Assembly (NCBI GenBank): GCA_916048095.2
Contig: OU696572.1
Span: forward strand, 1,942,162 to 2,006,161
Length of the DNA stretch: 64,000 nucleotides
Source of the DNA: Sacculina carcini
Lineage: Eukaryota > Arthropoda > Thecostraca > Sacculinidae
Reading direction: 5' to 3'
A program made the position numbers and the translations under genes. The notes beneath the pieces are model-generated. The model did not search any database and had not been told where the DNA came from. It saw nothing but the letters and a program-made list of their open reading frames with translations. Shown piece after piece: positions 31,890 to 43,837 of this stretch; position 1 is the first letter of the stretch; each line of letters opens with the position of its first letter.

Positions 31890-32288
31890 TTTTATTTTTT
31901 TTATTTTTCGTCTTTATTATATACTTAACCTAACTTTTTTCTCTATTCCATACCTAACCTAACTTTTTTCTGTATTCCATACCTAACCTAACTTTTTTCT
32001 GTATTCCATACCTAACCTAACTTTTTTCTTTATTCTATACCTAACCCGACCTAACCCGACCCAACCCAACTTTTATTTTTGTTTCTTATTCTTCCTTTCT
32101 TATTATATTTATTCTTTATTCTATGCCCAACCTAACTTTTTTCCTATATTTCTATTTTATGTCACGCTACTCGTTATATCGGGATCGCCAAGTCGATGAT
32201 TGGCAGAGACGTGAATATAATAATTTTTAATCATACTTGAAATATATATATATAAATCGGTTTGACTAAATCGGTCGCAAAGACAATG
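31890..32288. repeat. Polinton left terminal inverted repeat
   Basis: The inner 110 bp (GGGATCGCCAAGTCGATG through GACTAAATCGGTCGCAAAG) are the complement of 63551-63670. The outer part has about four 29-bp tandem units carrying CCTAACCTAAC (31951, 31980, 32009, 32038), facing a similar CCTAACC-rich part in the right repeat. The outer edge is approximate. Confidence 0.85.
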
Positions 32289-32325
32289 CACAATATTCAT
32301 GTTGTATTCAAACACGTTGAAGTTC

Positions 32326-33310
32326 TTAATAGTAAAATGTCCCGGTAATCAAATTTCCATCATCATCACACAGCTTATACATGGGAATTGATCGACGTTT
32401 GTATATGGAATCAATTTTGAACGATTCGTTGCTAGATGTCTGTCGATATCCTTTTTCAAATAGAGTTTTCGCAATAAACATTCGCACATGATCGCCTACG
32501 CGAAGCTTTGGTGTTTGCTTTTTGCGCGACAATGTGTTGACCAAGTGTTGATTTGATAAAGTTACAGCGCGAGGTGCCATACCGATTGATCTATGTACAG
32601 TGCTGATATACAAATTCACCAATTGAGGTAGATTTTTGACAAAGTGTTTTGTGTTGATTTCGGTCATAAACTTGTGTATCAGCGAAAGCAGAGTACGGAA
32701 AATCGTTCAATTATCCACGCCTTCCGTATGATTGTAGATGTCGTATAATGATAGATGTTGTGCTCTTTCATTACATGTTGAAATTCTTGCCCTGTGAATT
32801 CACCCCCATGGTCGCTCATTATTTGCATCGGTGTGCAATTGTTGGTGAGAATATGGTTCATTGCTTTGGCCACGGCCGGTCCCCGTTTACTATGTAATGC
32901 ACGCACATATGCTTGTCTGCTAAACACGTCAATTACACCCAACAAATAACGTACTTGTGTGTTATGCCCACGTAGACGTGAAACATCGCACAAGTCAAAT
33001 TGCCATGTATCATTTAGTCCAGTGGAGGAGTATGCATTGTACACGAAGCGCTTACGTACTGGACGATGGAATTGTTTGGTTCTTTGCAACCAAATCAGCT
33101 TACTATCCATTTGCGTGGGATATTTGCCGATCGTTGATCAACTGTCGAAACTCGCTGCCCGTGAATATTCGGAACAACTTCTCGCGGTAAATTCAACGAC
33201 TCAATCAATTGTCGCAGCTGTGCCCACCCTGTTGGCTCAGGAACACTTTTACGACGTCAAACGATATAGTTTACCACATCGACAATATTGCTCCGATGAT
33301 TTTGTGCGTG
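32326..33310 (-). pseudogene. Polinton integrase (INT), broken
   Basis: Retrovirus-type DDE integrase that inserts Polinton DNA. Catalytic-core phrases are visible: TWQFDLCDVSRLRG, LLGVIDVFSRQAYV and IMSDHGGEF, followed by a C-terminal part with LRVGDHVRM typical of the chromo-like end. The gene is broken, with a small number of interruptions. It lies next to the left inverted repeat and reads towards it, the usual Polinton position. Confidence 0.85.
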
Positions 33311-33542
33311 ATTGAGATAAATGATACCGGTGCTGTTGTCCCATCTCAGCACATTACTCAATTGGGAAAGCACGAATTGTTCGTGTTTTTTTTATAGCTG
33401 GACGGTACAAGTTGGAGCCATTTATCAGACTCTACAGACGGAGCAGGAGCGGTGGCCTGTTCAGGGCGCCAGGCGTTCATGTACTCGATCCGTTTCGCTT
33501 CGGCATTCCCTGTAGATTTGTTGAGAATTTGTTCTAGAGAGG

Positions 33543-33553
33543 GTGTGTGTAAG

Positions 33554-33603
<50 letters not shown>

Positions 33604-34718
33604 ATCTGTATGTGTTTAGTATTGGCCGACTTTCAGTTCTGCGCGGTGTTTGATTAATATGTGGACGTGCGAGTGCGTTTGTGTGTATGTGCGTGTATGT
33701 GTGTGTTTGAACAATATGCTGCCGCCGAGTCGGAGGAGCGGCGCTGGGACGAGCCGCGACTCGGCACGGAAGAGGTCGTGCTTGCGGGGGCGTGTGGCGA
33801 TGTGTTGTTTTTCGGTAGTGTGTCTGGTGCAGTCTGCGGATTAAGTGGTGTTGTGTGCGAGAGAGTTCTGTGTGTTAGAGAGTTTTGCGCGTGAGAGTGC
33901 CCTTGTGAATCAATCTGTATTTTCGTGACGTTCGTGTATTTTAATCAGAAATACATCTTAACTACTACTTTGCTCGGCCTGTTCGCTACAAGCTATTTCG
34001 GCATATATGGAAATGAGTGAGACAAGTGCTGATTTGAGACTCATCCCAGAGTTCGATGGGTCTTCATCCTCAGTCAGTGAGTGGCTGGAAAAAGTAGAGT
34101 TGGTGTGTCGGCTCAGGCGAATTACCGACCTGCACAGTGTTGTGCCGCTAAGGCTGACTGGAGGCGCTTTCGCCGTCTACCAACAGCTTCCTGAGGATGC
34201 GAAACAAGACTACAAGCAGATCAAGCATGCGCTACTGACTGCCTTTTCAGTAGACAAATTCACGGCTTATAATAACTTCATCAGCAGGAAAAGACGCTGA
34301 AGCTGGAGACATTTACTTCTCAGAACTCAAGCGTCTGGCTTCTGTCATCGATGACGTTCCAGACTCACTTGTAATGTGCGCGTTCGTTTTAGGTCTTCCC
34401 GATAGCGTACGCCAGCTGCTTCGCATGGGCTCTCGCTTGGACAACATGAGCCCGTCTGAGCTGCTCGAGCGTTCAAGAGTGCTGTTACATGAGAGCGAAA
34501 AACATGCATCGGACTCTTGTTTTGTGGCGAAGCCTGAGAAAGAGTCGGTGGCCAGCGATCGCAGTGATGAGCGCAGGTGCTTCACGTGCGGTGGGGTTGG
34601 CCACTTCGCTGCACGTTGTCCGTCTTCAACTGAGGGTGCAGCCCGAACGAGCCGGCCTGGACCGTCTGGTTGGCGTGGGAGACGCTGCTACAACTGCAAC
34701 CGTCTCGGTCACACAATT
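33543..34718 (+). mobile_element. Truncated LTR element: one LTR plus gag
   Basis: A probable 5' LTR (33543-33990, TGTGTG to CTACA, containing (TG)n) is followed by a short leader and a gag region. Everything after the nucleocapsid zinc knuckles is absent. The gag resembles that of the element at 39783-44258 (pattern of acidic start, F-D-G/W-L-K, then a LxG-A-x-Y segment), so both belong to related families. It is broken and partial. It is inserted between the Polinton integrase and polymerase. Confidence 0.7.
34007..34718 (+). pseudogene. Gag of the truncated LTR element, broken
   Basis: Ty3/gypsy-like capsid region (VSEWLEKVELVCRL, then LRLTGGAFAVYQQL) and a nucleocapsid part with a CCHC knuckle (CFTCGGVGHFAARC) and the start of a second (CYNCNRLGHT). 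Broken. Confidence 0.7.
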
Positions 34719-34857
34719 ACCAACTCTGCAATTAAACATTCAACATGACTGACAATGAGCAATAGTGAAATAAGCAGCAATATTATATGCGTCACCATCT
34801 CGGTGATTATCAATTGAATGACACGTTTACACGTCAAAACTTGTATATTAAAGCCTG

Positions 34858-34930
<73 letters not shown>

Positions 34931-35740
34931 ACACGTCGGCGCGTGCCGGGGCTCTCCAAAACCGGTTCAACATACGCATACACATACACACACACACATA
35001 CACACACACGCCAACACTTTTTATATTCATATAACACACTAACATACACACACACACCAAAACATGTGTACACACTAACACAGCTAACACACTAGCACAA
35101 TTAACACACTAACACAGCCGACACTTTTATATTATAAACCAATACATCTAGCACAACTAACACACCTAGCACAACTACCACTGGTAACACAGCAAATAAA
35201 TAGCAATAATTAACGATGATGATGATGATGTCGGTCGATCGGTCGGTCAGTCGATGAAGACATACGGGAAGGTACGATAATCGGGAAGGACCCTGCGTTT
35301 ACTGGACACTAACGTATTAATTCCCCCCCCCCCCCCACCGTAATTATCTTAAAATCTGCAGTCTTTTTAAATTGTCGAAAGGGGACTTTGATTGTGGACC
35401 CAGGCGCCTCTAACAGGGATCGGAAAGCGTCCAAGGAAATAAGCTGCTGCGTGTCGTGTGTTTGTGTGATACCGCGCATTTTTATTATAGTCTTGGTGCC
35501 CCCGTCTGGTGTGTGTACAGTAAAAGCGTAATTTTTGGGAGACAGACAGACTATATGAGAAATATGAGCTGTCTATATGAGCTGTCTATATGACTATATG
35601 AGCTGTCTGCCCCGAAACAACTCAGTTCGTCAGTCATGTCGCCGAGAAAATGCGATGTGTGTATGCGCGGCATTTTTGGTGATGCTCTGTAAATGACTGA
35701 ATCTGTGTCACAGTATATTAGCTGAAAAGGATTAAGGAGT
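34719..35740. other. Polinton spacer with (CA)n and inverted copy of a repeat module
   Basis: Contains (CA)n at 34859-34936, then at about 34936-34985 the complement of the module seen at 50600-50680 (CGGTTTTGGAGAGCCCCGG-like). Beyond it are short CTAACACA repeats and a run of C at 35324. No gene is seen. Confidence 0.6.
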
Positions 35741-38700
35741 TACAGGAGAGAGTAAAGATAAAGTCGGGCTTGGCATGTGACAAAAGCAGCAAGGATGATA
35801 TTAGTTTTAAGCGGACCGGCCACAGTCTTATCTTGTCGATAGGAATACGTCAGCCTCCATACATCGTGCATTGCGCTGTCCCCCTCACTATCGTCAGCCA
35901 CCGATATGAGGTCACACCCTGAGACCTCCATGACGGGATCCTCCAGCAGATCGTATACACGACGCATGGAAGTGACGTATTCAGTCTGCCCCAGGTTTGC
36001 GCGCTGAGCCAACTTGCCCCACTGGCTGTTGAGGCACAATTTGGCCCCAGCTCTCAGGCCCGGATACCTCTCAATGGTTGGCAGGGTTATACCCTCACGC
36101 GCTTCGAGTGTCTGTCGGTAGTCATGTCGGTCGTCGTCAGTCTGCACGTGAGCGGGATAACCCTCGGCGCCGACCTTGAGGTCGTAAAACTTGTTTACAT
36201 ATTGTGCAAACAATCCGCCTGCCTCGCCGTCGTTGAGCTGTGTGGTGTTGGCAAAGTGCCAGAACTCGTGGATGGAAGTGAGCCGATACCCCAACCCCAA
36301 AGTTTTTGCTACTTCCAGCGATACCCAGCTGGAAGTGAGACTGCGCTCCTCGTCCGAATGGTGACACTGCGGCGACCTCGTGGTGAAATTGCCACCGATA
36401 CCCTGCTCGACACATGTTCTACACAGGGTGACCATGAGGCGGTCGTTGATGCGTGCGGGAAGGACGGGAACGTGAAGATTCTGTGGAGGGAGAATGGTGC
36501 AATAAATGATGCCGAAATATTTGTGAAAATCTGCGATGGGAGGACGAAAATGAAAATGTGAGAAGGATGACCAAGGGGAAATTTGCCGTTTTTAAGGATG
36601 TAAGGATACAAGGAGCACACATCAACGTACTCGATCGGCTCGTCACCAGCACATTCGGCGTAGTGACGAAAAACCTCTGTTCGCCCTCCGTAGAACGCGT
36701 CCCGAACATTCATCGGCGGCAAGACTTGCACTGCTTCGGCGCGACAACGTTGGTCGTCATCGTCTCGAAGCAGTGCATCAAATTCACACTCCCAGATGGT
36801 GATGAGAGTTGTGTCGGGTCGGGCTCGCAGTATCGCCAGACGAGCCATGGTAGCATCGTATAGATGGCGCGTTGATGGAGCCCCACTGTTCATCACATAG
36901 CGACAGTTTTTGCTGGCGCCGTTTGAGCACATCCCAGAATGCCGATGACCATGAAAATAGCAACCGAGAAACTCGAAAAGCAGGTGTTGGTCTCCCACTT
37001 TGGCATAGCCGTCCACTTTGTACGACCCAATACGCACCTCACCAGAGTTCAATGCGTGCTGGATATTGATGTCGCGAGACGACGCCTCCAGTTCCAGCCA
37101 CTGGATCGATTTCTTCGAGTAGTAGCCACATGGTCGGTAGTGCTCATGGCTCGGTATCAACTCGACGCTGTCTTTGCGCAAAAACTTTTGACGCCACACC
37201 TCATGACACGCAGATGGAAGCGTGATGCTCTGAAATGGGTCCACCTCAGTCACATCGATGAATTGTTGGCGGAAAGCATACTACCGAGACGAAGTACATT
37301 GACATCGTCGCGGCAGTACGCTCCCATTTCCTGGCGCAGGTCATACTGCCGGCCCACCTGCGAGGCATGCCAAGTGAGAAACTCGGCGCGCTGTTCGGTG
37401 GACATGCGACCCGGGTCGAACATATCGGCTGAAGGAAAAGGACCTAAACAATTTTGATTGTCCGTAGTGTTGAGGAGGTGAGGGAAGAAACCTTTACGGA
37501 CAGGAATGTTGAAAGTTTTGGAAAATTTCACGAGAGGCATAGGAAGGAAACTGAAGGAATCAATGAAATGGAGTTTGGAATTTATAAATTTCATGGAGAG
37601 GATTTTTCTGCCGTTCATGATCAGGTTCATGTTTCTGCCGTTCGCTCACCACACCTTGGCTCAACGCGTAATTGGCAACAATGTTGTTGTCATAACCTTG
37701 GGCATAATGGGCAATGACTTTCGCGTCCTTGAGCATGAAAAGCCACTGACCAAAGTCTTGTCTCGTCGTCGGGCCAGAGAACACATGTTCGTGCTGCTCT
37801 GTCCCACAGTCAGTGCATGGCCGGTCAATGCGATCAAAGCAGGTCTCACAACATACGTGTGCGACACAATGATTGGGTATGTGAAGGCTGGTGCTGGTGT
37901 CAATCATACACTCAAAGTCGTAAAAGATATAGATTTGTTTTTTGTTGACAGAAGATTGATGCGAAGGCTGGAGAAAGCAACGGTGGACGTTTTCCACATC
38001 TATGATCTCGTGGTTCGTGACTCGTTCACGACAGTAAGGGCATATGTGAGTGCCACAGATATGGCGAGTTTTGTACGTGGGGTACAAAATATCACCACAT
38101 CTGGGACACCCGCGCCGCACCTTACAGCGTGATTGTTTGTGAGTCTCAAAACAGGAGCGGGATATGAAATTGAAACTACATTCGGGACAATGGGTTAACG
38201 CACCTTCCCGCTGGCATCGATGAGGCGATCCGCAGTCCTTGCAGCCTCCGGCACAAACATGTTGTCGTGGATGAGTGTAGCGCGTTTGGCATTCCTCGCA
38301 AAAGTATGGAGTGTCGAGGAATGCCGTGATCTTCGTGATGACGTCGAAGTGGCGATGATGATGGTACAGATAGAGATGATGATGTCCTGTGCCTGAAACA
38401 CACACATGCGAATTAATGCAAATTGAATTATATGAATGCAAATCATTAACGCTAACGGAATATTTCTTCTAATTACTCACCGAAGGTTGCGCCGAGTTGC
38501 CCAAAATGATCCGTCGAGTAGACATGGACCCGGTACGCCGACCAACCAGCCACCAACTTTTGGAGCTTCCGCAAGCCCATGCTGGGCAGGGAAAAGCCTA
38601 CCCCGGAATGTTCACACAATTCTCTGGCCTCAGACATGAAACTTGCGGGGTTCCTTGCCAGACGTTGCACACGCATTCGGAAGGCGCTCGACGCGGCATG

Positions 38701-39389
38701 GTTCTCCGCAATGTACCTGGCAGCAGCCAGTGCCCGGGGCAAACACTGTGTGCCAAGTACACGGAAGATATTATTCTTCCGGGAGAACCACCTAGCGAAA
38801 TCGCCGGTGCTCTTGAGCCGCACCGAGCCCTCCATTTCTTCGTCCGGGATGTCGTGCGGTGGACGTCTGGCAATATGCGTCGCCTTGAGCACGAGGCTGG
38901 AATTGTCGGTGACAAAAGACGCGTTGGACTGCGCTATTTTTTTCAGTCTGTAATACAACATAATTTTTTTTAAACACTTGATGTAGTCATGCGAAATCTT
39001 AACATTTAATCAAATATGCAATCTTGCTCACCTCTGTGCCAAGAGTGACGCCGTGAAATCTTTGGCTGGTCGGGGCACCACGTAGGCGTCATGCTGTATG
39101 TTGCTGTATGTTTGGACAGTGTGAAGCCTACCAGGCCCTCAGGATGCACACCTTCCTTGATGGTGTTGATGAGGGTGTCCATTGTCGTTTCGATCGAGCG
39201 TATGCATTGTCGGATGTCGTCGGGTCGTGTAAAGTCAAGATGAATGATGAAGGCCTTTACATTAGTTTTATATCTACGGCTATAATATTCACTAATCTTT
39301 CTAAGGCCTACATTTACATTTCCTACCATAGCTACGTCCCTAATTTTCTCTATTACTTCTTCAACCTCCAACTGTCTCTTTCCTGCCAT
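35740..39389 (-). pseudogene. Polinton DNA polymerase B (POLB), broken
   Basis: Protein-primed family B polymerase that copies the Polinton. Read from right to left: a conserved N-terminal region (CLPRALAAARYIAENH, GVGFSLPSMGLRKLQKL); a Cys/His-rich zinc-binding stretch; an exonuclease region (YIFYDFECMID and VIAHYAQGYDNNIV); polymerase motif A-like YVDVCSLYPYILKNGKFPLG; and motif B-like KLCLNSQWGKLAQR. The order is that of the family. It is broken, with several interruptions, some of which might be short introns. It reads leftward, as does the integrase. Confidence 0.88.
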
Positions 39390-39782
39390 ACTGAATAATT
39401 ATACAAACTAGCGTGAGCAATGAGTGAATGATTTGTGCTTAAGTGAACCGCAGTTTATATACCCACGCTGACGTGTACAACTTGGTGTGTCACAAAAATA
39501 AACTATCTTTGCAGGCACGTGTGCGCTGCTCCAATGGATCAGAGGCGACGATAATATTGAAAATATGCTACACACCCGGGCATGCTTTGTTTCAATGCGT
39601 CAATGTGAAAATTTCATTATTACTTGTGACTACACTGATTTGTGAGTCAACAGTGTCGTCTATTGCCTAATTTGGTAATCAAAATTGTGGATAAGCCTGC
39701 ATAGATTATTAGTTGTCAGGGAGTTGTAGCGATGTGTTAACCACAACTTGAAGAATTAATCCGGAAATAATTCAAATTTTAT
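39390..39782. other. Polinton spacer left of the LTR element
   Basis: No gene is seen. The last 60 bp (GTGTTAACCACAACTTGAAG) belong to the repeat module that also occurs at 44259, 50516 and 50700. Confidence 0.5.
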
Positions 39783-40211
39783 TGTGGTTGAATATATTGA
39801 AGTAATGGTGAACACAAATGCACAATGTAAACACGGACTCCACTGAGCCAGCAACACAAACTACACAGTTAAAATACAATATCCGTATAACAACGATATC
39901 TCCACCGCACTCGCACACACTTCTCTCTTCACGCCGAGATTCAACACCACACTGTCTCCCATCAACACGACACTTGATAAACCAACGCATCGCTGCCACC
40001 TGATACCTCGTCTGCACCTTGCAACGAGTGCATTGTGCAAACATACACCCGCACACAGACGTACATACACGATGCGGAACACTACGCCAGCAAATGCAAG
40101 CACACACACACACACATGCACACACGCACACACGCACACATGCGCACACACATGCACATAACGAAAACCTTCAACTACAACAATATGACAAGATAATATA
40201 TCAAAACCACA
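39783..40211 (-). repeat. 3' LTR of the gypsy-like element
   Basis: Direct repeat of 43838-44258; TGTGG to CCACA. Contains a (CA)n-rich part. Confidence 0.93.
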
Positions 40212-40230
40212 TCCCCCCTTGATCTCAAGA

Positions 40231-42621
40231 TCACTCGGACACGTAATCATTCATCCAGACCGGAGGTAGTCTCTCTCGTACACTTCGTCTAGGGCTTTGC
40301 CTGATGGGCGGTTCCGAAGTTGGTGTTTCGGTGGCCTCAGAGTGATCAACGTTCTCTTCGTCAGCCGGAATGACCACAGGTCTCAAGTCCAATATGTGAC
40401 GAGGTACACCATCCACCGACACATTATTTGACGAGTTCACCCCCGTTACAGTACCACGGGTCCACTGCGAAGTACACTTCCGATCTGGTGGTTTTACCCA
40501 CACTTCCTCGCCGATGTGAACAGCACATTCTTCCGAATCATTATCGACAGTGTATTCTACAAATGTATTTCGCCACTCATACTTGTGTACATTGCGATGA
40601 GGCACTGACGATTCCTCCACACCAACCCTCGGAGACATGTTATACCAGTATACCGCCGTAGTCGGTCGTATGTTACTTCTTTCGGCGAGCGCTTTTATCG
40701 TCCGATGGTGGCGTTCAACAATGCCATTGCCGTTAGGGCGGTAGGCTGCGCGGTAAAACGGCCGAATCTTCCACTTGTCCAGCAGCTCCTGCATTTCTCT
40801 GGAACGAAATGCTCTCCCGTTGTCCATTAACAGCTCACGAGGTGGTCCTCTCTCTCGGAAAACTTCATCCAGATGCTTACATACCTGCTCCGCTGTCTCA
40901 GACCGAAGCTCACGCCACACAGCAAATCTACCTGGTCCGCAATCGACAATCGACAAGTACTGATGGTGTTCATAGTGGGTAACATCCACGGCCAGTCTGC
41001 ACCACACGTCGTTCACACTAAGATGTCCTGCAGCATGACGTGAAGGAGCGGGATCAATGGATTGGCACCGCTCACAGGCTCTCACCACTCGCCGCACAGC
41101 GTCGCGTGACACACTAGGGTCCGCTTGTCGGGCTAAGAAAAGAGTCCTGTCTACGCCCATGTGATGCATGCCATGCATCTGCCGAATTTCATCTGCAGTC
41201 ATTGCACATATATGACTGTCTTCTTTGTCATGTTCACAGCCGCTTTTGACGGCATTTCCAGCTTTGACTAACCATCCCTTTTTCATGCGAGTCAGTTCAT
41301 CAGCTTTATTCTGCGTGGTCGGAACACTCGTGACGGATATTTTCAAACCAAGTTCTGCAATGAGATCGCTCAAAATTCCCAATCTTCTCTTGATCAAGAC
41401 TTCCGCGGCACCCTTTGTCTTCACTCTTCTTTCCCTGTCGATCACTGTGCTTACCCAGCCGGCTACTGTTGCAGAGTCTGTGCGAATATCAATATCCTTC
41501 AATTGCCATTTCACCGCCATGTTCACACCTTTCAGTACTGCATCAAGTTCCGCGACATTGATATGATGTACATCATCAATTTTCCTTTGCCAAGCAGCAT
41601 CTTCAACGATGTGGCCCTCAATCTCCACTGCTGCACCCATTGCAATGCTGCTCGCATCGCACCACACGACACCTTTGTCAGTGACAGAAACATGCCATTT
41701 TCCACCAACCGGATCATCAGATCTCACTCTTTGGACCATATCAGCCACCATCTGCATAACAAAATCGCTAACTGCACTGTCCCATTGTATTCTATCGGTA
41801 TGACGCTTTATGTAGCTACTGGCAATCCTTAGCCACCTAGCAACTGGGTAATGCCCGATCATTTTTCCACACAACGAGAATATATCACGCTTCGTCATGT
41901 TGTCTGAGACGGATGGAATTGCATTGCCCCTGCGAAACACAACACGACCACGATTGTCTTTACTCAATCTGAGACCCAACACAGCACTTCCCTCTATAGA
42001 CACCGGATCTTTCGCTTGCAGGCCATATTTGTTTAAATGGTCGACGACTTCCCTGCCGGACACAGCCGATTCGCATACGATAATGTCATCGATGTATGAA
42101 TCCGTGCTCTTGTTGATGATTTCCGACTGACTCAGAACGGTGCGTACTATTCGATTCACAATTCTCGGTGCGGAGCACAGTCCAAAACCCAGTCTAGTCA
42201 AGCAGAAGACATGGTCATTATATTTCACCAGCTGGTACTTCCATAAATTCGGGGCGATATGCACCTGCAAATACGCGGACTTCAAATCAACGAGTGAAGC
42301 TGGTCCAACTATGCGCCTCCACTTCCTCAGCTTCTCTCCGCACACATCTATAAACTCGTCACCCGTGTGGCTACTGACAAATCCATTTAACTCTCGAAAG
42401 TCCAGCACTGGTCGCACTTTGTTTTTAGTGGGCTGTACCACTGCCATGAGTGGCAGTACGCCTGTGCAGTCTGAATCAGTCCATGGAACAAGAATTCCTT
42501 CCTTAATCCACCGCTGCACCTCGGTGTCAAATTCACCACGGATATCTTCAGTCACTGTCTTGTTGTAACAACCCACTGTTTTTGACAAGAATGGTTCACC
42601 TGCTTTCACCACCCATTCCAC
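40231..42621 (-). CDS. Pol of the gypsy-like element: RT, RNase H, integrase
   Basis: A 796-aa open frame. Reverse transcriptase: VRPVLDFRELNGFV, SLVDLKSAYLQVHI, FGLCSAP and the active-site box YIDDIIV. RNase H: GVVWCDASSIAMGAAVE and later acidic positions. Integrase: a HHMG/C-E-R-C zinc-binding head, then a DDE core with LAVDVTHYEHHQYLSIVDC, LLMDNGRAFRS and NGIVERHHRTIKAL. The domain order RT-RH-IN is that of Ty3/gypsy elements. It is a fossil copy of recent date. Confidence 0.93.
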   Translation of the reverse strand: MEWVVKAGEPFLSKTVGCYNKTVTEDIRGEFDTEVQRWIKEGILVPWTDSDCTGVLPLMAVVQPTKNKVRPVLDFRELNGFVSSHTGDEFIDVCGEKLRKWRRIVGPASLVDLKSAYLQVHIAPNLWKYQLVKYNDHVFCLTRLGFGLCSAPRIVNRIVRTVLSQSEIINKSTDSYIDDIIVCESAVSGREVVDHLNKYGLQAKDPVSIEGSAVLGLRLSKDNRGRVVFRRGNAIPSVSDNMTKRDIFSLCGKMIGHYPVARWLRIASSYIKRHTDRIQWDSAVSDFVMQMVADMVQRVRSDDPVGGKWHVSVTDKGVVWCDASSIAMGAAVEIEGHIVEDAAWQRKIDDVHHINVAELDAVLKGVNMAVKWQLKDIDIRTDSATVAGWVSTVIDRERRVKTKGAAEVLIKRRLGILSDLIAELGLKISVTSVPTTQNKADELTRMKKGWLVKAGNAVKSGCEHDKEDSHICAMTADEIRQMHGMHHMGVDRTLFLARQADPSVSRDAVRRVVRACERCQSIDPAPSRHAAGHLSVNDVWCRLAVDVTHYEHHQYLSIVDCGPGRFAVWRELRSETAEQVCKHLDEVFRERGPPRELLMDNGRAFRSREMQELLDKWKIRPFYRAAYRPNGNGIVERHHRTIKALAERSNIRPTTAVYWYNMSPRVGVEESSVPHRNVHKYEWRNTFVEYTVDNDSEECAVHIGEEVWVKPPDRKCTSQWTRGTVTGVNSSNNVSVDGVPRHILDLRPVVIPADEENVDHSEATETPTSEPPIRQSPRRSVRERLPPVWMNDYVSE

Positions 42622-43345
42622 TTACCATTTGTCACCATCGAACACAGCGGTGAAGTCCGGATCAGTGATCTCCAGTCTCCGTTTAGCACAGCATTGCACT
42701 TCATCACTTTTGGAAACCGCAGCGCTTGCAACATTGTCATTTGAGCCAAAATTGACTTGAGAGCCACACACAAAAACACCACCAATCTTCTCGATTACCT
42801 CCATCCCAATCACAAGGTCGACATCATTCACAATATTATCAACGACCATAGCACACACTCTTAGACATTTTCCAGATATCTCGATATCAATCACAGCCGT
42901 GCCACGACACTCTACCCTTCGTCCGTCAAAAGCCGTTAAATAACTACTGCCTGCGATGCAATTAACAAGGTGTGACCGAACAATAGCCCCAGAACAACCA
43001 GTATCGACTAGTGCGTGAATCGTCTCACCTGAGAGTTTTGCCTCGACGATTGGCAGTTGGATGGGCGCCTTTACTGATTGCTTGGAGTAGCTGCTGGCGC
43101 ACCAGCTACTCCTGAACCGTTTCCCTGACGACACTGTCGCGAAATGTGTCCCTTTTTCCCGCAATTGTAGCACGTAATTGCTTGTCTTTTTGGACACATT
43201 CGAGCCATATGAGGTCCATCACACAAGAAACAACTGCCTCTGAACTGCTGAATTTGCTGAGTGTCGACTGGTCTTGCATTTGATTTGCATACGCTCTGTG
43301 GTGCAGCCGCAGCCGCGACTTGTTAATCATTCCGTGTGAGCACAC
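42622..43345 (-). CDS. Nucleocapsid/protease region of the gypsy-like element
   Basis: Two CCHC zinc knuckles (CFLCDGPHMARMC and CYNCGKKGHISRQC) followed by an aspartic protease with active-site ALVDTGCSGAIV and a flap/psi-loop part around LVIGMEVIEKIGG. It lies between gag and pol. As usual in the family, the parts lie in abutting frames and would be made by read-through or frameshift. Confidence 0.85.
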
Positions 43346-43817
43346 GCGCGTGGTTAATCAGCGCAGACATTTCCATTGAGAAAGCATCCTGCATTCTTTG
43401 CAGGTTCGCTCTGACATGACTGGGAAACCCATTCACAAACGTCAATCTACAGATGTTCTCCAATGCTTCACCACCAAAATTAGCCGAACAAGCAAGCTTT
43501 CTGATGTCAGTGGCAAAGACATCAACTGATTCTCCTTCCCATTTCTTGTCACACAGCTTTTGAAATGCAATAAACGGATCGTCTGCAAACGCCGTTTGCA
43601 GCGCGTACTGGATTCTGTCAGCATTTTCCTGTTCTTCGTCGTTCAATTGCAGAAACAGAGCAAGAGCATCACCTTCTAAGTAGAGAGGAATGAAGCTGGC
43701 AAGATCCGTCACCTTTTTCAGCTTCGCCACTAGTTTTGCTTTCTTGAGCCACGCAGCCACATCTCCTTCTCCTGTGAACGGTCTCATTGTGTAGTCACTG
43801 CCCGACACTGCCATCAT
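43323..43817 (-). CDS. Gag (capsid) of the gypsy-like element
   Basis: Begins with a double Met soon after the 5' LTR. The capsid-like part includes VAAWLKKAKLVAKLKKVTDL and LYLEGDALALFLQLNDEEQ, the layout of Ty3/gypsy gag. Related to the gag at 34007. Confidence 0.85.
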   Translation of the reverse strand: MMAVSGSDYTMRPFTGEGDVAAWLKKAKLVAKLKKVTDLASFIPLYLEGDALALFLQLNDEEQENADRIQYALQTAFADDPFIAFQKLCDKKWEGESVDVFATDIRKLACSANFGGEALENICRLTFVNGFPSHVRANLQRMQDAFSMEMSALINHARVLTRND

Positions 43818-43837
43818 CCGATATCGGCCGGTTAGCT

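Noticed and set aside
33661-33894. Short frames before the gag at 34007
   Set aside because: They lie in the LTR of the truncated element and cross its (TG)n part.
35740-38961. Several + strand frames opposite the polymerase (for example 36939-37457, 37506-38132)
   Set aside because: They are shadows of the polymerase gene on the other strand.
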